64,000 nt of DNA from Rachicladosporium sp. CCFEE 5018. Its lineage: Eukaryota; Ascomycota; Dothideomycetes; Cladosporiales; Cladosporiaceae. The notes beneath the pieces were generated by a model, which searched no databases, was not told the DNA's origin, and saw only the letters and a program-made list of their open reading frames with translations. The position numbers and the translations under genes are program-made. This document shows positions 22,429 through 33,210 of this stretch, one piece after another. How positions within the stretch are numbered: position 1 is the stretch's first letter; each line of letters starts with the position of its first letter. The stretch lies in NCBI GenBank assembly GCA_002077045.2, contig KZ111176.1, positions 61,145 through 125,144 of the forward strand, read 5' to 3'.

Positions 22429-23225
22429 ATGGTATCATCCAATCTCTTCGCAGTCGTAGCCGGTGTCGGACCAGGCACAGGCGCTGCCGTAGCCCGCAAG
22501 TTTGCCTCAGCATACCCTGTCGCACTCCTAGCAAGATCGCCCGAGAACTATGAGGGTTTGGTCAAGGAGATCAACAGCTCCGGCGGCAAGGCCATTGGTA
22601 TTAGCACCGATGTTGCAAGCGAAGAGAGTGTAAAGAGTGCTTTTGAGAAGATCAAGAAGGAATGGGGGAGTGATGGATGCGCGGCAGCGATCTTCAATGC
22701 GAGTGGGAAGTTCGTGAGAAAGCCGCTTTTGGAGATGAGTGTCGACGACTTTGTTGCAGGGTGGGATGTTAGTTGGTAAGATGGGCTCTGATCTGAGATT
22801 CTATGATCGCAGCATGGCTGACACCAAACAGCAAGGGCGCCTTCATCTTCTCCCAAGCCACCCTTCCCCTGCTCCTGAACGCTGCCCCCAAATCTGAACA
22901 CCCTCCTACCCTCATCTTCACCGGCGCTACCGCCTCCGTCAAGGCCAATGCCCTCATGTCTGGCTTCGCCAACGCAAAGTTCGCCCTTCGCGCCTTGTCA
23001 ACCTCTATCGCAAAGGAGTTCGCTCCGAAGGGCATCCATGTTGCGCATGCTGTCATCGATGGAGTCATTGATATTCCGAGAACGAAGGATTGGTTGAAGG
23101 ACATGCCGCCTGAGGCGAAGATTGATGCCGACGAGATCGCGGCGGCGTACTGGAATTTGCACTTGCAAGGGAAGAGGGCGTTTACGAATGAGATTGATAT
23201 CAGGCCAATGCTGGAGAAGTGGTAG
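22429..23225 (+). CDS. Short-chain dehydrogenase/reductase lacking the catalytic Tyr
   Basis: Exons 22429-22775 and 22832-23225 (GTAAGA donor, AACAG acceptor) give 246 aa, the size of a classical SDR. The Rossmann cofactor motif is GVGPGTG (residues 12-18). An NASGKF segment follows beta 4. At the active site, where classical SDRs have YxxxK, this protein has FANAK (Phe161, Lys165). TGATAS sits at the usual Ser region, but the spacing of Ser151 is short. This resembles a divergent SDR group with GxGPGxG and VIDGVID near the C-terminus. NAD(P) binding is likely; oxidoreductase activity is uncertain. Confidence 0.88.
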
Positions 23226-24735
23226 TCGGTCAAAGAATCGAATGAAGATCGACCTACGGGATAGATGTAGTCCTACACGTTTGGGTAGATTCTCTTGTTC
23301 AGGACCTCCTCCCCACCTCGCGTACACAGTTCCCTGCTTCCTTCTACGACATTTTGGGCATGCAGCGCATAGCTAGTTCGTTCAATGATGTGGTCTCGCA
23401 CTCAGACTCGTGCAGCTGCGCAGTTGACCGAGAGTGGCAACGCAGAATGAGCACTTCACCTAACAGCTCGGAGCTCCTATGCAGCAAACACAGGCACTGT
23501 AGGCGCTCAGCCTGCTAGCCACTCAGCCTGAAGCATCGCGTGTCATCCACTCACACGTGCTTGTGGCTGGCTGTCATGGCCATGCATGCAAGATCTTAGC
23601 GCGCGCATCGCATGCAAAAGTAAGCACATGTCTTCAACTTCGTGGTCTGCACGTTAGGACCGATGATCAGCCATCTTGGACTGACCACCACTGGAGTATA
23701 TTAGAGGAAGGCGAATCTCCTTAACTCGTGGGTGACATGAAGATGTCAACGGTCGGCGTTCATGCAGCCTAGCCGACTTGAGGACCAATGCGTAGCCAGG
23801 GGTGGACCGTGGACGTCGATCGTGGTGTGCTTCAAGCACATGGTGTGTAGCAGGCGAGTCGTCCCCGCGCAAGGTCTGTGAATAGCAATGCACATTCCTG
23901 GCGCTTCTCGAGCTCCAGCGGGATATCATGGGCGCTCAGCGACGACACCACAACTCATCACTAATGGTCAAGCATATTGTAGTAGCATCAGGTAGATAGC
24001 AAGAGTGGTAGGAGCGTAGAAGGATGGCTCTATCATTTGATTGCCATTCGCTGCTCAGGCCATGCAGCGATCCCTGTCACACGCTTCACCACGCTTTTTC
24101 TGTGCGGCATTCTAGCGCTTCTTCTTCGAGTGGAGTGCCGATGTGCACCACTTTCCTTGCGGGATATCCGGCAAAGATAGCCAACCCCCTTCACTGGCCC
24201 AGCACTCCGCTCGCCCTGCGGACTTCAAGGCCGTGTCGTGATGTGCGGTGCACAAGCGTCTGCATTTCTGCGAACGGGATGCATGACCCTGGAACCTCCC
24301 CTGCCCTCATCAATGTAAACCTTAACGACTTCATCCCTTCTCTGTTGCGTGCCACGTGAAAGTGACGCCGCCGAGCTTTATCTCCACGTTACCGCGATCC
24401 TTCAGGAGGAAAGCACTCTTGTCAAGCGACTGCACCTCTCAATCTGCTGCCGCGCGATCCACAGACCAGTTGCGCGCCATTGCCCAGCCTTCGAGATCGA
24501 CTGCAGATTCCAGACCAGACCTGCCCGACATCTCCGTCACTTCGAGCGATCCAGAACATCGATTGCCTCCTAGATCGCACTATCACCGTCCTCGATTTAC
24601 TCAACACCGATTTACCATTGCGCCAATATCCCTGCAACAGACCTCGCCTCCGCCCTCGCTAGATTTTTCCCTTTCCAAACGCAGCATTGAGGCGACAGTC
24701 AACGAGCAGATCGCTGTTCTAAGCGAACATTCGCA
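23226..24735. other. Intergenic and long ras1 leader region
   Basis: About 1.5 kb before ras1. From 23980 onward it is also present in the other haplotype (37003-37758), with very few differences. A 111-codon frame at 24024-24359 is the same in both haplotypes, but near-identity there reflects low nucleotide divergence, so I do not call it coding; upstream ORFs in a long leader remain possible. Confidence 0.5.
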
Positions 24736-25643
24736 ATGGCTTCAAAAGTACGCATACCAATACACATTGTTCCCGGAATTAATTGGCCAAACAGCATTGA
24801 GTGGCATCGCCTGCATGGATGGGCTAATGCGAGACCATGTACTGATACATTTCTGCGCAGTTCCTCAGGGAGTACAAGCTCGTGGTCGTTGGTGGCGGTG
24901 GCGTTGGAAAGAGTTGCTTGACCATCCAATTGATACAATCCCACTTTGTTGACGAGTATGATCCTACAATTGAAGGTTCGCAGTCGTCACAGCCGCATTG
25001 TACATAATGAGCGCACTGACATATCACTGTAGACTCATACCGAAAGCAATGCGTCATTGACGAAGAGGTGGCACTACTCGATGTTCTCGATACAGCAGGG
25101 CAAGAGGAGTACTCGGCGATGCGGGAGCAATATATGCGTACAGGCGAAGGCTTCTTGCTGGTGTACAGCATAACATCGCGACAGAGTTATGAGGAGATCG
25201 TCACATTTCAGCAACAAATCCTGCGAGTGAAGGACAAGGACTACTTCCCGATCATCGTGGTGGGCAACAAGTGCGATTTGGAGAGCGAGCGGGAAGTGAG
25301 CACAGAAGGTAAGTTCGGGACACGCAGAGCGGCGTTGTGGTAGAGATTTGGCTACGGCGGCGGCTCTTGCGCGATTGAGGTCCCACAAGTCGCATAAACT
25401 GATAAGATCACAGAGGGTAAGGCGCTCGCTCGCTCATTCGGCTGCAAGTTCATCGAGACGTCGGCTAAGTCACGCATCAACGTGGACAACGCTTTCTTCG
25501 ACATCGTACGCGAAATTCGGAAGTACAACAAGGACATGTCATCGTATCCGGGAGGTAATGGCGCAGTGGGACAAAAGCCACATCAGAACTTCGATATGGA
25601 TGGCGAGAAGGAAGCAGGATGCTGCAAGTGCGCAGTGATGTAA
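24736..25643 (+). CDS. ras1: Ras GTPase (RAS1 type), contig 2 haplotype
   Basis: Membrane-anchored small GTPase controlling growth, morphogenesis and cAMP/MAPK signalling. Exons 24736-24747, 24861-24975, 25033-25308 and 25414-25643 give 210 aa. Exon 1 encodes only MASK. Motifs: P-loop GGGGVGKS (residues 15-22), switch I YDPTIEDSY, DTAGQEEYS, NKCD, ETSAK, and a cysteine-rich tail ending in the CaaX box CAVM (farnesylation; the preceding Cys pair is a possible palmitoylation site). The position equivalent to mammalian Gly12 is Gly, so it is not constitutively active by that change. The contig 3 allele encodes the same core; intron 1 differs at about ten positions while exon changes are mostly silent. 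Confidence 0.97.
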
Positions 25644-26151
25644 GCGGATCCTTTGTCAAGCGGCTTGCGGAGTGTATGGTGCGAGGAGGGACAGACAGAT
25701 GAGGCACACAGCGCACCAGCTCTCAGGCTGGCACGGGAAAAGGGTTCGAACGCGAAGAACACCGCTTGCGTTGGGTATCTGCGTCCAAGGCCGCGCAACG
25801 AGAAACGAGCGCTGGCTAGGCGCCAAAAGGTTCAAGGGTTGCGAGACCCGGTATTGCAGGCTGCATTATATCCACTTCGTTTCGGAAAAGGGAAGCGATC
25901 TGCTGTTTTCGGCACTGGCATTCATCGGGCAAGCCGTGATAGAATTCTCGGCATGGGCGTAGACTAGGCGCATAGAAGGTGTATGCAACGGCGCATTCAT
26001 TCAATGGCGACTCTCAGCGCATCACTGATCAACTACCCAACGTAGTGCAGTCGAAGTAAGCTTCAAATAAGCCTAAGCTGCTCCTTCCTCGCTCTGCCTA
26101 AAAGTCCAACCTCACCTCGTGTCACGACGGGCATCGCACACGACCTGAGCC
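25644..26151. other. Intergenic between ras1 and GMF stop codons
   Basis: About 510 bp, converging 3' flanks. Frames here are not conserved as protein between haplotypes (indels shift them), arguing against a gene. The same holds for 38668-39174. Confidence 0.5.
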
Positions 26152-26771
26152 TCACTCCTCGCCTTTCAGCTTCTGCTCCATCTGCAGCAAGTCCTCCGCG
26201 TCGTCGATCTCGATGACCTTTCCAGCCTCACTTTCGTTCCTCAGAAGCTCCTTCGCGCCAGCATACAGCATTCTGCTCTCCTGGTTACAAGTAGAGGGCA
26301 GGTAGCTGATCAACACGTATGGCACGCTTTGGCGACCGGAAGCCTGACTACGCGTCAGCAAAGTGATAATGTCACGCGCAGATTACTGGGAGAACATAGA
26401 CCATAGTGATTGGATATGATAACAAGACGAATCTCGGGCTATTATCTGGGAGCTCATCGCTCAAGTCTGGCATGGACGTATAGGTTTCATCATCAGCTTG
26501 ACTGATTTCGAGAGTCTTTTTATCGATCTGGTCTTCTGTCGTGGTGGGACAAGATTAGTCGAAGGTTCTTACGCATCTGTCAACTCTTCAACAGGAGTCG
26601 TCTCACAGATGACTGCTTGAGGATCCTTTGCTCGAGATGTCGATAATCGGAACTTCCGAAGCTTGTCTTTGGTCGGCGTGCTGAACGTGTAGAGACGTGA
26701 TTCGGAAGACTTGGAGGAAGTCAGTGGTGGATATGGGGGAGACACCTGCTGCTGTGAAGACCACGTACCAT
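26152..26771 (-). CDS. gmf1: Glia maturation factor homologue (ADF-H fold), contig 2 haplotype
   Basis: Actin-branch debranching factor that binds the Arp2/3 complex. Exons 26769-26771, 26607-26709, 26402-26532 and 26152-26343 sum to 429 nt, 142 aa. The first exon is just the ATG. The protein reads MSSESRLYTFS, then KDKLRKFRLSTSRAKDPQAV, VIYQIDKKTLEI, DELPDNSPRFVLLSYPITM, SGRQSVPYVLISYLPSTC, MLYAGAKELLRN and VIEIDDAEDL. This follows the GMF consensus block by block and is the family length. It is transcribed divergently from the MoCF gene 214 bp away. Confidence 0.94.
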
Positions 26772-26985
26772 GACGGCGGCGTTCAGTGCTCCTGATCTGG
26801 TTGATCTAGATATATTGTATACTTACTACTGCCTAGGTGAAGTCGATTACCTTTCAAAGCTCGGACTTGAGCCTGGAGTTGCCCCTCCCCGCAACGATGA
26901 TGTAGTCTACGAAAGCATTGGAGTCGGCAAGCTTTCGTACAACATCCACAGCTCTTCTCCAAAACACCACTCCCGAATCGATCCT

Positions 26986-27942
26986 ATGTTCTCACGACTG
27001 AACCAACTCACGAGACATCTGTCACGCCCTCTACCGCAATACCTACACAATTCGGCAGCAGCTCGAGCCATGGCGCAGAACGGCAGCAGAAGCATGATCC
27101 ACACGGCCGGCTGCATCATCATTGGCGACGAGGTCCTCGGCGGCAAGACAGTAGACACAAACTCGGCATGGTTTGCAAAGTATTGCTTCTCGCTGGGCAT
27201 CAATCTTAAGCGTGTGGAAGTCATCGCAGATGACGAGAGCGAGATCATTGAGGCTGCTCGGCGGATGTCGAAGAATTACGACTTTGTAGTCACATCAGGA
27301 GGCATTGGACCAACCCACGATGATATCACGTATCAAAGCATAGCGAGGGCGTTTGATCTACCGCTTGTCTTGCACAAAGAGGCATTCGAGAAGATGAAGA
27401 AATTCTCGAGACCTCGGCCGGGCCAGGAGAAGTTCGACTACGAAACAGACTCACCTGCACTGAAGGCAAAGCTGCGAATGATCGAGCTACCGTACGACAA
27501 GAAGCTACCGGACGAGGAGCAGGTGATATTCCCGGCGGAGGACTTGTGGGTGCCGATCAATGTGGTGAATGGAAATGTGCACATCTTCCCAGGCATACCT
27601 CGGCTGTTTGAGAAGATGCTGGATGGCCTCAAACCCCGACTGCTTCCTCGATTGACAGACCCTGAAGGAAAAGGCATATACCGCTTGCTGTTCAGCACCC
27701 CGCTGCCGGAGAGCGAAGTCGCAGGCTACCTCACGGAGTTGTCAAACAAAGTGGAGAGCAAGGGCGTCAAAGTCGGATCTTATCCAAGATGGGGTAAGAG
27801 CCGAAATGTCGTGACACTTGTCGGGCGAGATCAGGACTTCATGGAGAGCCTCGTGGCGGAGGTGGAGTCGAACGTGAAAGGCAGACGGATACAAGTCGAG
27901 GGTGAAGATGATGACAGCGGTAGTGATAAGGACGCGTCGTAG
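26986..27942 (+). CDS. MoCF (molybdopterin-binding)-domain protein, probably mitochondrial, contig 2 haplotype
   Basis: 318 aa from MFSRLNQLTRHLSRPL. A longer reading from 26770 is rejected because contig 3 has lost that ATG and carries a one-base deletion before 40008. The first 30 residues are Arg-rich with no acids, a mitochondrial-targeting pattern; a second Met (MAQNGSRS) could give a cytosolic form. The domain begins TAGCIIIGDEVLGGKTVDTNS and contains VTSGGIGPTHDDITYQSIA, the MoaB/Mog-type fold also found at the N-terminus of FLAD1 and CinA proteins. NGNVHIFPGIPRLFEKML follows. The tail is acidic (EDDDSGSDKD). Probable role in nucleotide/FAD or molybdopterin chemistry; the substrate cannot be told. 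Its stop lies 46 bp from the rhodopsin-domain gene stop. Confidence 0.88.
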   Translation: MFSRLNQLTRHLSRPLPQYLHNSAAARAMAQNGSRSMIHTAGCIIIGDEVLGGKTVDTNSAWFAKYCFSLGINLKRVEVIADDESEIIEAARRMSKNYDFVVTSGGIGPTHDDITYQSIARAFDLPLVLHKEAFEKMKKFSRPRPGQEKFDYETDSPALKAKLRMIELPYDKKLPDEEQVIFPAEDLWVPINVVNGNVHIFPGIPRLFEKMLDGLKPRLLPRLTDPEGKGIYRLLFSTPLPESEVAGYLTELSNKVESKGVKVGSYPRWGKSRNVVTLVGRDQDFMESLVAEVESNVKGRRIQVEGEDDDSGSDKDAS

Positions 27943-27988
27943 GTATGTACCTACAAGATCTTCCGCTATCTCTATTTGCTCCCAGTCG

Positions 27989-29391
27989 TCATACGAGGCT
28001 CTTGCTGGACGATCTTCGACAGCCCTTCCTGCTCCCACGGGCTGATCCTGCAGCACCAGACTCTCGTGTCCTCAGCTCTGAGCTGCCCTTCCGAGTCCCT
28101 TGCCTCGGCAATCCCGGGCTTGACTGCTTGACTAGGTCATCGGAAGACGTCGCACCCCCCCTTGGGTCGTCCTGCAGCAGGCCCCCGACATCCGAGAACG
28201 TTACTGCGAAATCTCTCGTTACTGTGATGCTGCTTTGTTGACTAGTCTGCGAATGCGAGAGAGAGGCCTTCCGCCGTGGCATAGACAATCGAGCTTCCTT
28301 TCGTGCTGGCACATACTCGGCGGCAACGCGGTTCTGCCCGACTGGCGGCCGCAGCTTCAAGGTCTTGATGCTACTGTGGCGGTCGTAAGTCATCGTACGA
28401 GTGATCTGACTATTTACTGCTGTTGGTGCCGATCTGCGGTGTGTAGGCAGGCTCCACGCCTTTGGTCGCATGAGTGTCCCGGTCGACAGTGATGAGAGGA
28501 ACGGCTTCAGACAGGGAATCGTAGCGCTGATCACGCTGGTGTGCGCAGCGATGATGGACATTGTGATGAACTTTACTTGGCTGTCTGAAGGATTGGGACT
28601 CAGAGTTTGTTGGAAGTAGAACAGCCGCCAGATGCCAAAGGGCACAAGCCTGACACGATCAGCAAATGTATACTCTCTGGTTGAATCTGAACCCGACAGA
28701 AGACGCGTAGAGAAGGCAATCACTACGGCAATTTTGATTTGCTTCGGCATCGTTGAGTCCCACACAAGATATACCGCTGCAGCGACAAGGACAAGCTCGA
28801 TGATCCAGGATGCAATGCCACTCGCTAGCGACTGAGCCCACTAAACGATCATCAGCCATCGCATTATCCACTTGGGGGCTCCGTATCTCGAACGCTCACT
28901 CGATTCATGCAAGTGTTTGCAGGCTTCGTCAGCCAGGGATGTGGCAGCTTGCACTGGAACGAGGCTGAGAGCATTGACTGCAGTGCCCACATGACGACAA
29001 CAGTGGCAATCGTGTATGCAACTCGCAGATGCTTTTGGGTCTTCGTCATGCGCGCCAGCAAGAAACACGCCGATAGTTTCGAAAAGCCCAAAACGAGGAC
29101 GCCCATATACTGGTTCGCCCAGGTCGCGACAGCTATTGTCGTACGTTCGTGGTCGGAAAGGCTGGTGCCCCGTCGTCCAAGGCCAAAGTGTACTTCGATG
29201 ATGATCATGGCGGAGTATAGGAGGCTAAAGAAGGTCGAGATGCTGCAGTGAAGATCATCGAGACCGAGAGGACCATTGATGCATAGGCGAGTGTACAGTC
29301 GGATGGCGAAGGCTTGTAACGTCCAGATCGTGCCCGTGACTGTGGTAACGAGTATCTAGCCCGGACCAGGCTCGAGACCGAAAGCTGGCAT
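27989..29391 (-). pseudogene. Fungal rhodopsin-domain membrane protein, nonsense allele
   Basis: Allele of 41011-42413. Exons would be 28900-29391 and 27989-28840. Codon 12 is TAG (29356-29358) where the contig 3 allele has TGG (Trp). The rest of the frame stays open and close to the partner, so the change looks recent. No alternative Met precedes the first membrane helix. Either a true null allele or a base-call error. Confidence 0.7.
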
Positions 29392-29939
29392 CACACCCGA
29401 AGATTCATCTTGCAAAAAGACGGACGAGAACTTGCGAGCGTATCATATACTAGGGTATGCGTAGTCGTTGTACGAACATGTATGTACCTCAGCGTACTTT
29501 GGAGGAGTACAAGTCGACACAATCTGCTCTTGTCTCGAGAGATCCGATTGGCGAGTGGTTGTCACCGACTTTGTTGACAACCGCAGAAGGTACACTTCCA
29601 TCAGGCAGGCATTCTGGTCCAGCGAGCTTTCCATGGCCTGGTGGCAACTTCTGCTTGGGAGATCGAAGCGGACTGTAGCTTCCGGAGCACGGCCAATTTC
29701 TACAACCCAAGATGGTATACAGTCGCTCCGTGCCATCGAAATCATTCACTGAGGTTGAGTCAGTGCGCTTGAAGTTGCACAGCCAGGCACAGCCTCGACC
29801 GTGCCGCTGAGCAGCATGTCCAATGGCGCCTGAGGCACTTACACTCCTCCCATCCTTCTTCTTCCGGTCATTCTTCACGTACTTTGTACTGTCTGCAAGG
29901 TCGTGTCAACCAGATCCACTGAAAATTCGATCCGGCACG
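29392..29939. other. Divergent intergenic region, rhodopsin-domain and ankyrin genes
   Basis: 548 bp shared promoter region. Minus-strand frames of about 100-130 codons cross it in both haplotypes, but differ by non-conservative changes and show no motif. Counterpart: 42414-42961. Confidence 0.45.
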
Positions 29940-30815
29940 ATGGAGCGTCCGAATCTGATACCCAACAGCATGGTCATCCCCCAGGAAACCTCATACATAC
30001 CATTGCCAAGCGAGATGCTCAGCCAAGGGATTCAGGCAGCGTGTCAGCAAGACGATGTTACGCGCGTCCGGGACGTAGCAACAAGCATGAATGCAGAAGA
30101 CTGGTCCGCCGTCCTTGCCGCTGCAGCAATGGCTGGATCTATGAACGTTGTTGAATGTGCAGTCGAGCATGGAGCCCGGATCAGTGACCTGACGCTGTAC
30201 GACTTGGTCTCCTCGCCCGCAGCTGAGGCAGTCTTGTGCTACATGATCGAAATGCAGGTTGTAGAGGTAAATCATACACTCGATCGATAGGGTGTCATGA
30301 TTGGCTTCGCACTCTTTCGTAGTCGCTACACACTGCTCCGCTTCCTGCTTGCAAATGGAGCAAACCCAAACTTTCCCGTTGCGTCCAGGGCCCACAAGAC
30401 CACCCCCGAATGCGCTGCACAGAGCTCCGATGCAGAGATGGTCTAGATTTGGCTGGAAGGCGGAGCAAATCTTAGCAACAATGGACCCCTCTGTCTGGCG
30501 GCAGAGGTCGGTAAGCTTCCTGTTGTCGAACTGCTAATTGCGAGCGGCGCGAAAGTCAATGAATTGGGGCTCATTGGACGAGACAAGCGGAGTCTTGCAA
30601 GACTCGAGACCCGTATGTCACGTGAATCATCATGAGTGCCTCGCATCATCAGGCTAACCGGAATCATAGCACTCCACAACGCCGTCAGGAATGGCCATGC
30701 CGATGTCATCACAGTGCTGCTCGGCGCAGGAGCAGACGTTGGTATCAAGAACGTACACGGCCAGACAGTGTTCGAACTTGCCAAAGATTGTAGGATGGAA
30801 GATGCGTTCATGTAG
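29940..30815 (+). pseudogene. Ankyrin-repeat gene, disrupted allele
   Basis: Allele of 42962-43837. It shares the first stop-interrupted junction (TAG here at the position of TGA in contig 3). It has a further nonsense codon TAG at 30444-30446 where the other allele has AAG in MVKILLEAGAN. Start at MERPNLIP, residues then close to the partner; the last intron (GTATGT donor, CATAG acceptor) restores the ankyrin motif TALHNAV/TPLHKAV region. Non-functional as written. Confidence 0.7.
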
Positions 30816-31072
30816 CATTTGACTTATCACTAAGCTTGAGGAGGAATGGCTGCCTCGAGAAAGAAGTAGAGCCACCGCTATACGTCAAAAGCTGCACGGA
30901 TCACGTTGAGCTCACAAGGAAGTGGCAGTCACGACAGCGTTACTTCTCCGGCATGCTCTTCCAAGCCAGACTGCATCTTCGTTCATCGTGCTCCTCTTAC
31001 ATAATTCAAGACCGCCCTACGAAAATCCTAAACCGCGTACTCACGCTTCTGACATCGTCGGCGCGAGCGCAG

Positions 31073-32925
31073 ATGAGTCAAGACGCACGACACCATGGCT
31101 CAGACCCTTTGATGAGTTCGCAGCCAAGCTCGCCTGAGCACGTTCCCGGCCATGTCTCGCCAAAAGATCGCGACCGCTTAGATGAGACATACAGCGTCGA
31201 AGACAACCGTCCAGAGGTGAGCATCGCAAAGACCTGCCACCTGACCTATCGCCATGAGCTGATTACGGAACAGCAATACGCCAAACCAGAAGCCCCGCCG
31301 CGAACTGCTCACTCCCCATCTGGAAGTTTCGACTTCACTGTCCGCAGCATAGGGTACGCCGATGTTGTTATTAGAGCGCAGCATACGGATCCATGCTCAC
31401 CACAGCAGATCCTAGGAGATCATGCTTGCGACGACCCCTGGTGCGCTAAAGCATGGCGGCCTGCCCTGTCTAATCTGGTCCCTCGTTTGGGCATACATGG
31501 GCCAGATTCTTGTGAGGGAGGCCGAGCGGCCTTTTCTACTTGCTGGCACTGACTACCATATGTGATAGGTCTTCTCAATAATTCAGCGCAAGGGACTAAG
31601 CTACGATCGGTACATTCAGACATGAGAATCTGAGCTGCATGTTGCTTTGCTGATCGACCACCGATGGCAGGACATCTAAATTCACTTCCTCCAACACTGG
31701 TCGCCGACTTTCCTTCGCATCTGGCTGGCTCTCCCTCGTCTCATGGCAAAGCATGCTCGCACTCAACTGCTACATGATGGCCGATGCAATCCAAGCAATG
31801 ATCCAGGTCACGCACCCAACCTACATCCCAATGGATGATCACACGACTGGCCTCAGCATCGCCACTGGTTTGCTTGCCGCAGCGTGCGTCGTGCTCCTGA
31901 GACACCACCTACCGATCTACGAAGCCATCTTTTCCATATGCCACTACTGCTGCGTCATGGCGATACTCGCGGCGTTGTTCATCATGGCGCCGAAGCGCTC
32001 AGCGCAGGAGGTATTCATCGACTTCACTGAGATCGGCGGCGGCTGGCCCAGTCTGAGCTTTTCGGTACTTGTTGGGCAGGTCCCGAATGTCTACGTGGCT
32101 ACGAGCAGTGCTGCCATCGTACACGATCCGTATACGACCGAGAGAGACGACCCGCGGCCGGAGTCTGGCTTTGCTTGGAGGTACCTCACCGACGCGGGCG
32201 TGACTACGCTGATGGCCATACTTTACTGCTTCAGCATCGTGTCCATCCCGGACGCACTTACGTACAAGTCTCCATTCGTGCAGGTCTTCCACACGGCCTT
32301 CAACGATCCCGGACCGACGCTGGCTTTCTCGATGGCGGTGCTAGGACTTCTCTACATGATCGCTGTCAGCACCATGGCTTCAGCTGCGGAGCAGATCAGC
32401 AATCTTGCAGATCAGACCACGCTTCCTTCACGCCCACGCATCTGGCCCAAGCTCAGTCCGACACATCTGGCTGTCTTCACCTCAGTACTCCTAACAATCC
32501 TCTTCTCTTCCCTCCAACTCCTCACGCCCTCGGCTTTCGATTCCATCCTTTCCCTCGCCATCATATCGCAGATGTTCATCGTGGTGCTGGCCATAGCTAC
32601 GCGGACTCATGGCAGATTTAACAACCCCACGAGACCAATGAGCGGCTGGAGGACGTTGATTGCGAATGGTGCCGCTTTGCTCTACGCTGCATGGGCAGTA
32701 AGTATGCCCTTGCCCCGAACGTACTGATGCTGGGTTGCTGACTACAATCTCTAGATCTTCTGGGCGTTCTGGCCTTCGACTTACAAGCCTTCGGCCAGCG
32801 AGGTGAACTGGGGAGGCGTCTTCTTCATGGTACTCTTGCTCGTTGGAGCCGGGCTTCGGCACTGCACAGCGAAACCGACTCATCAAGAGCCTGTGAAGAC
32901 GGGCGCATCGGGGCAACAGCAGTGA
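31073..32925 (+). CDS. APC-superfamily permease, contig 2 haplotype
   Basis: Allele of 44093-45945. Exons supported: 31073-31216, 31416-31511, 31569-31609, 31671-32697 and 32755-32925. The exon at 31416-31511 encodes GGLPCLIWSLVWAYMGQIL where the partner has GGLPCVVWSLIWAYSGQTL. The conservative I/L/V exchanges show selection on this reading frame. The segment 31217-31415 is unresolved (see the contig 3 entry). Confidence 0.78.
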
Positions 32926-33210
32926 GGGCTTGCGTGGGTGACCTATGACGGCATACTGGGAAGGCGGCTATAGTACAGTCGTCTAGTGCTATCTATCGTA
33001 CAAACCTGCGTTGCGCCTTCGAATTTGCGGATTCGCCATTCATCGCGCATCAAGCCCGAGCAAAGGACCCTCCGGCGCTCTGTGGCAAAGTGTCGCCATC
33101 CCATGCACTGTCAATGCGCCCAAATGCGCTCTGTGCCAATATCCGCCTTCGCGCCACCACAATTTCATCCATCCGCAACTCCCGACACCTCATAGTGGAT
33201 CCCAAGCATT

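Noticed and set aside
24024..24359. 111-codon frame conserved in both haplotypes before ras1
   Set aside because: Conservation there is at the nucleotide level with almost no differences of any kind, so it says nothing about coding; composition and position suggest leader or promoter.
26770..26985. N-terminal extension of the MoCF-domain protein to ATG 26770
   Set aside because: The other haplotype has ATA at that codon and a one-base deletion upstream of 40008, and the region overlaps the GMF first exon on the other strand.
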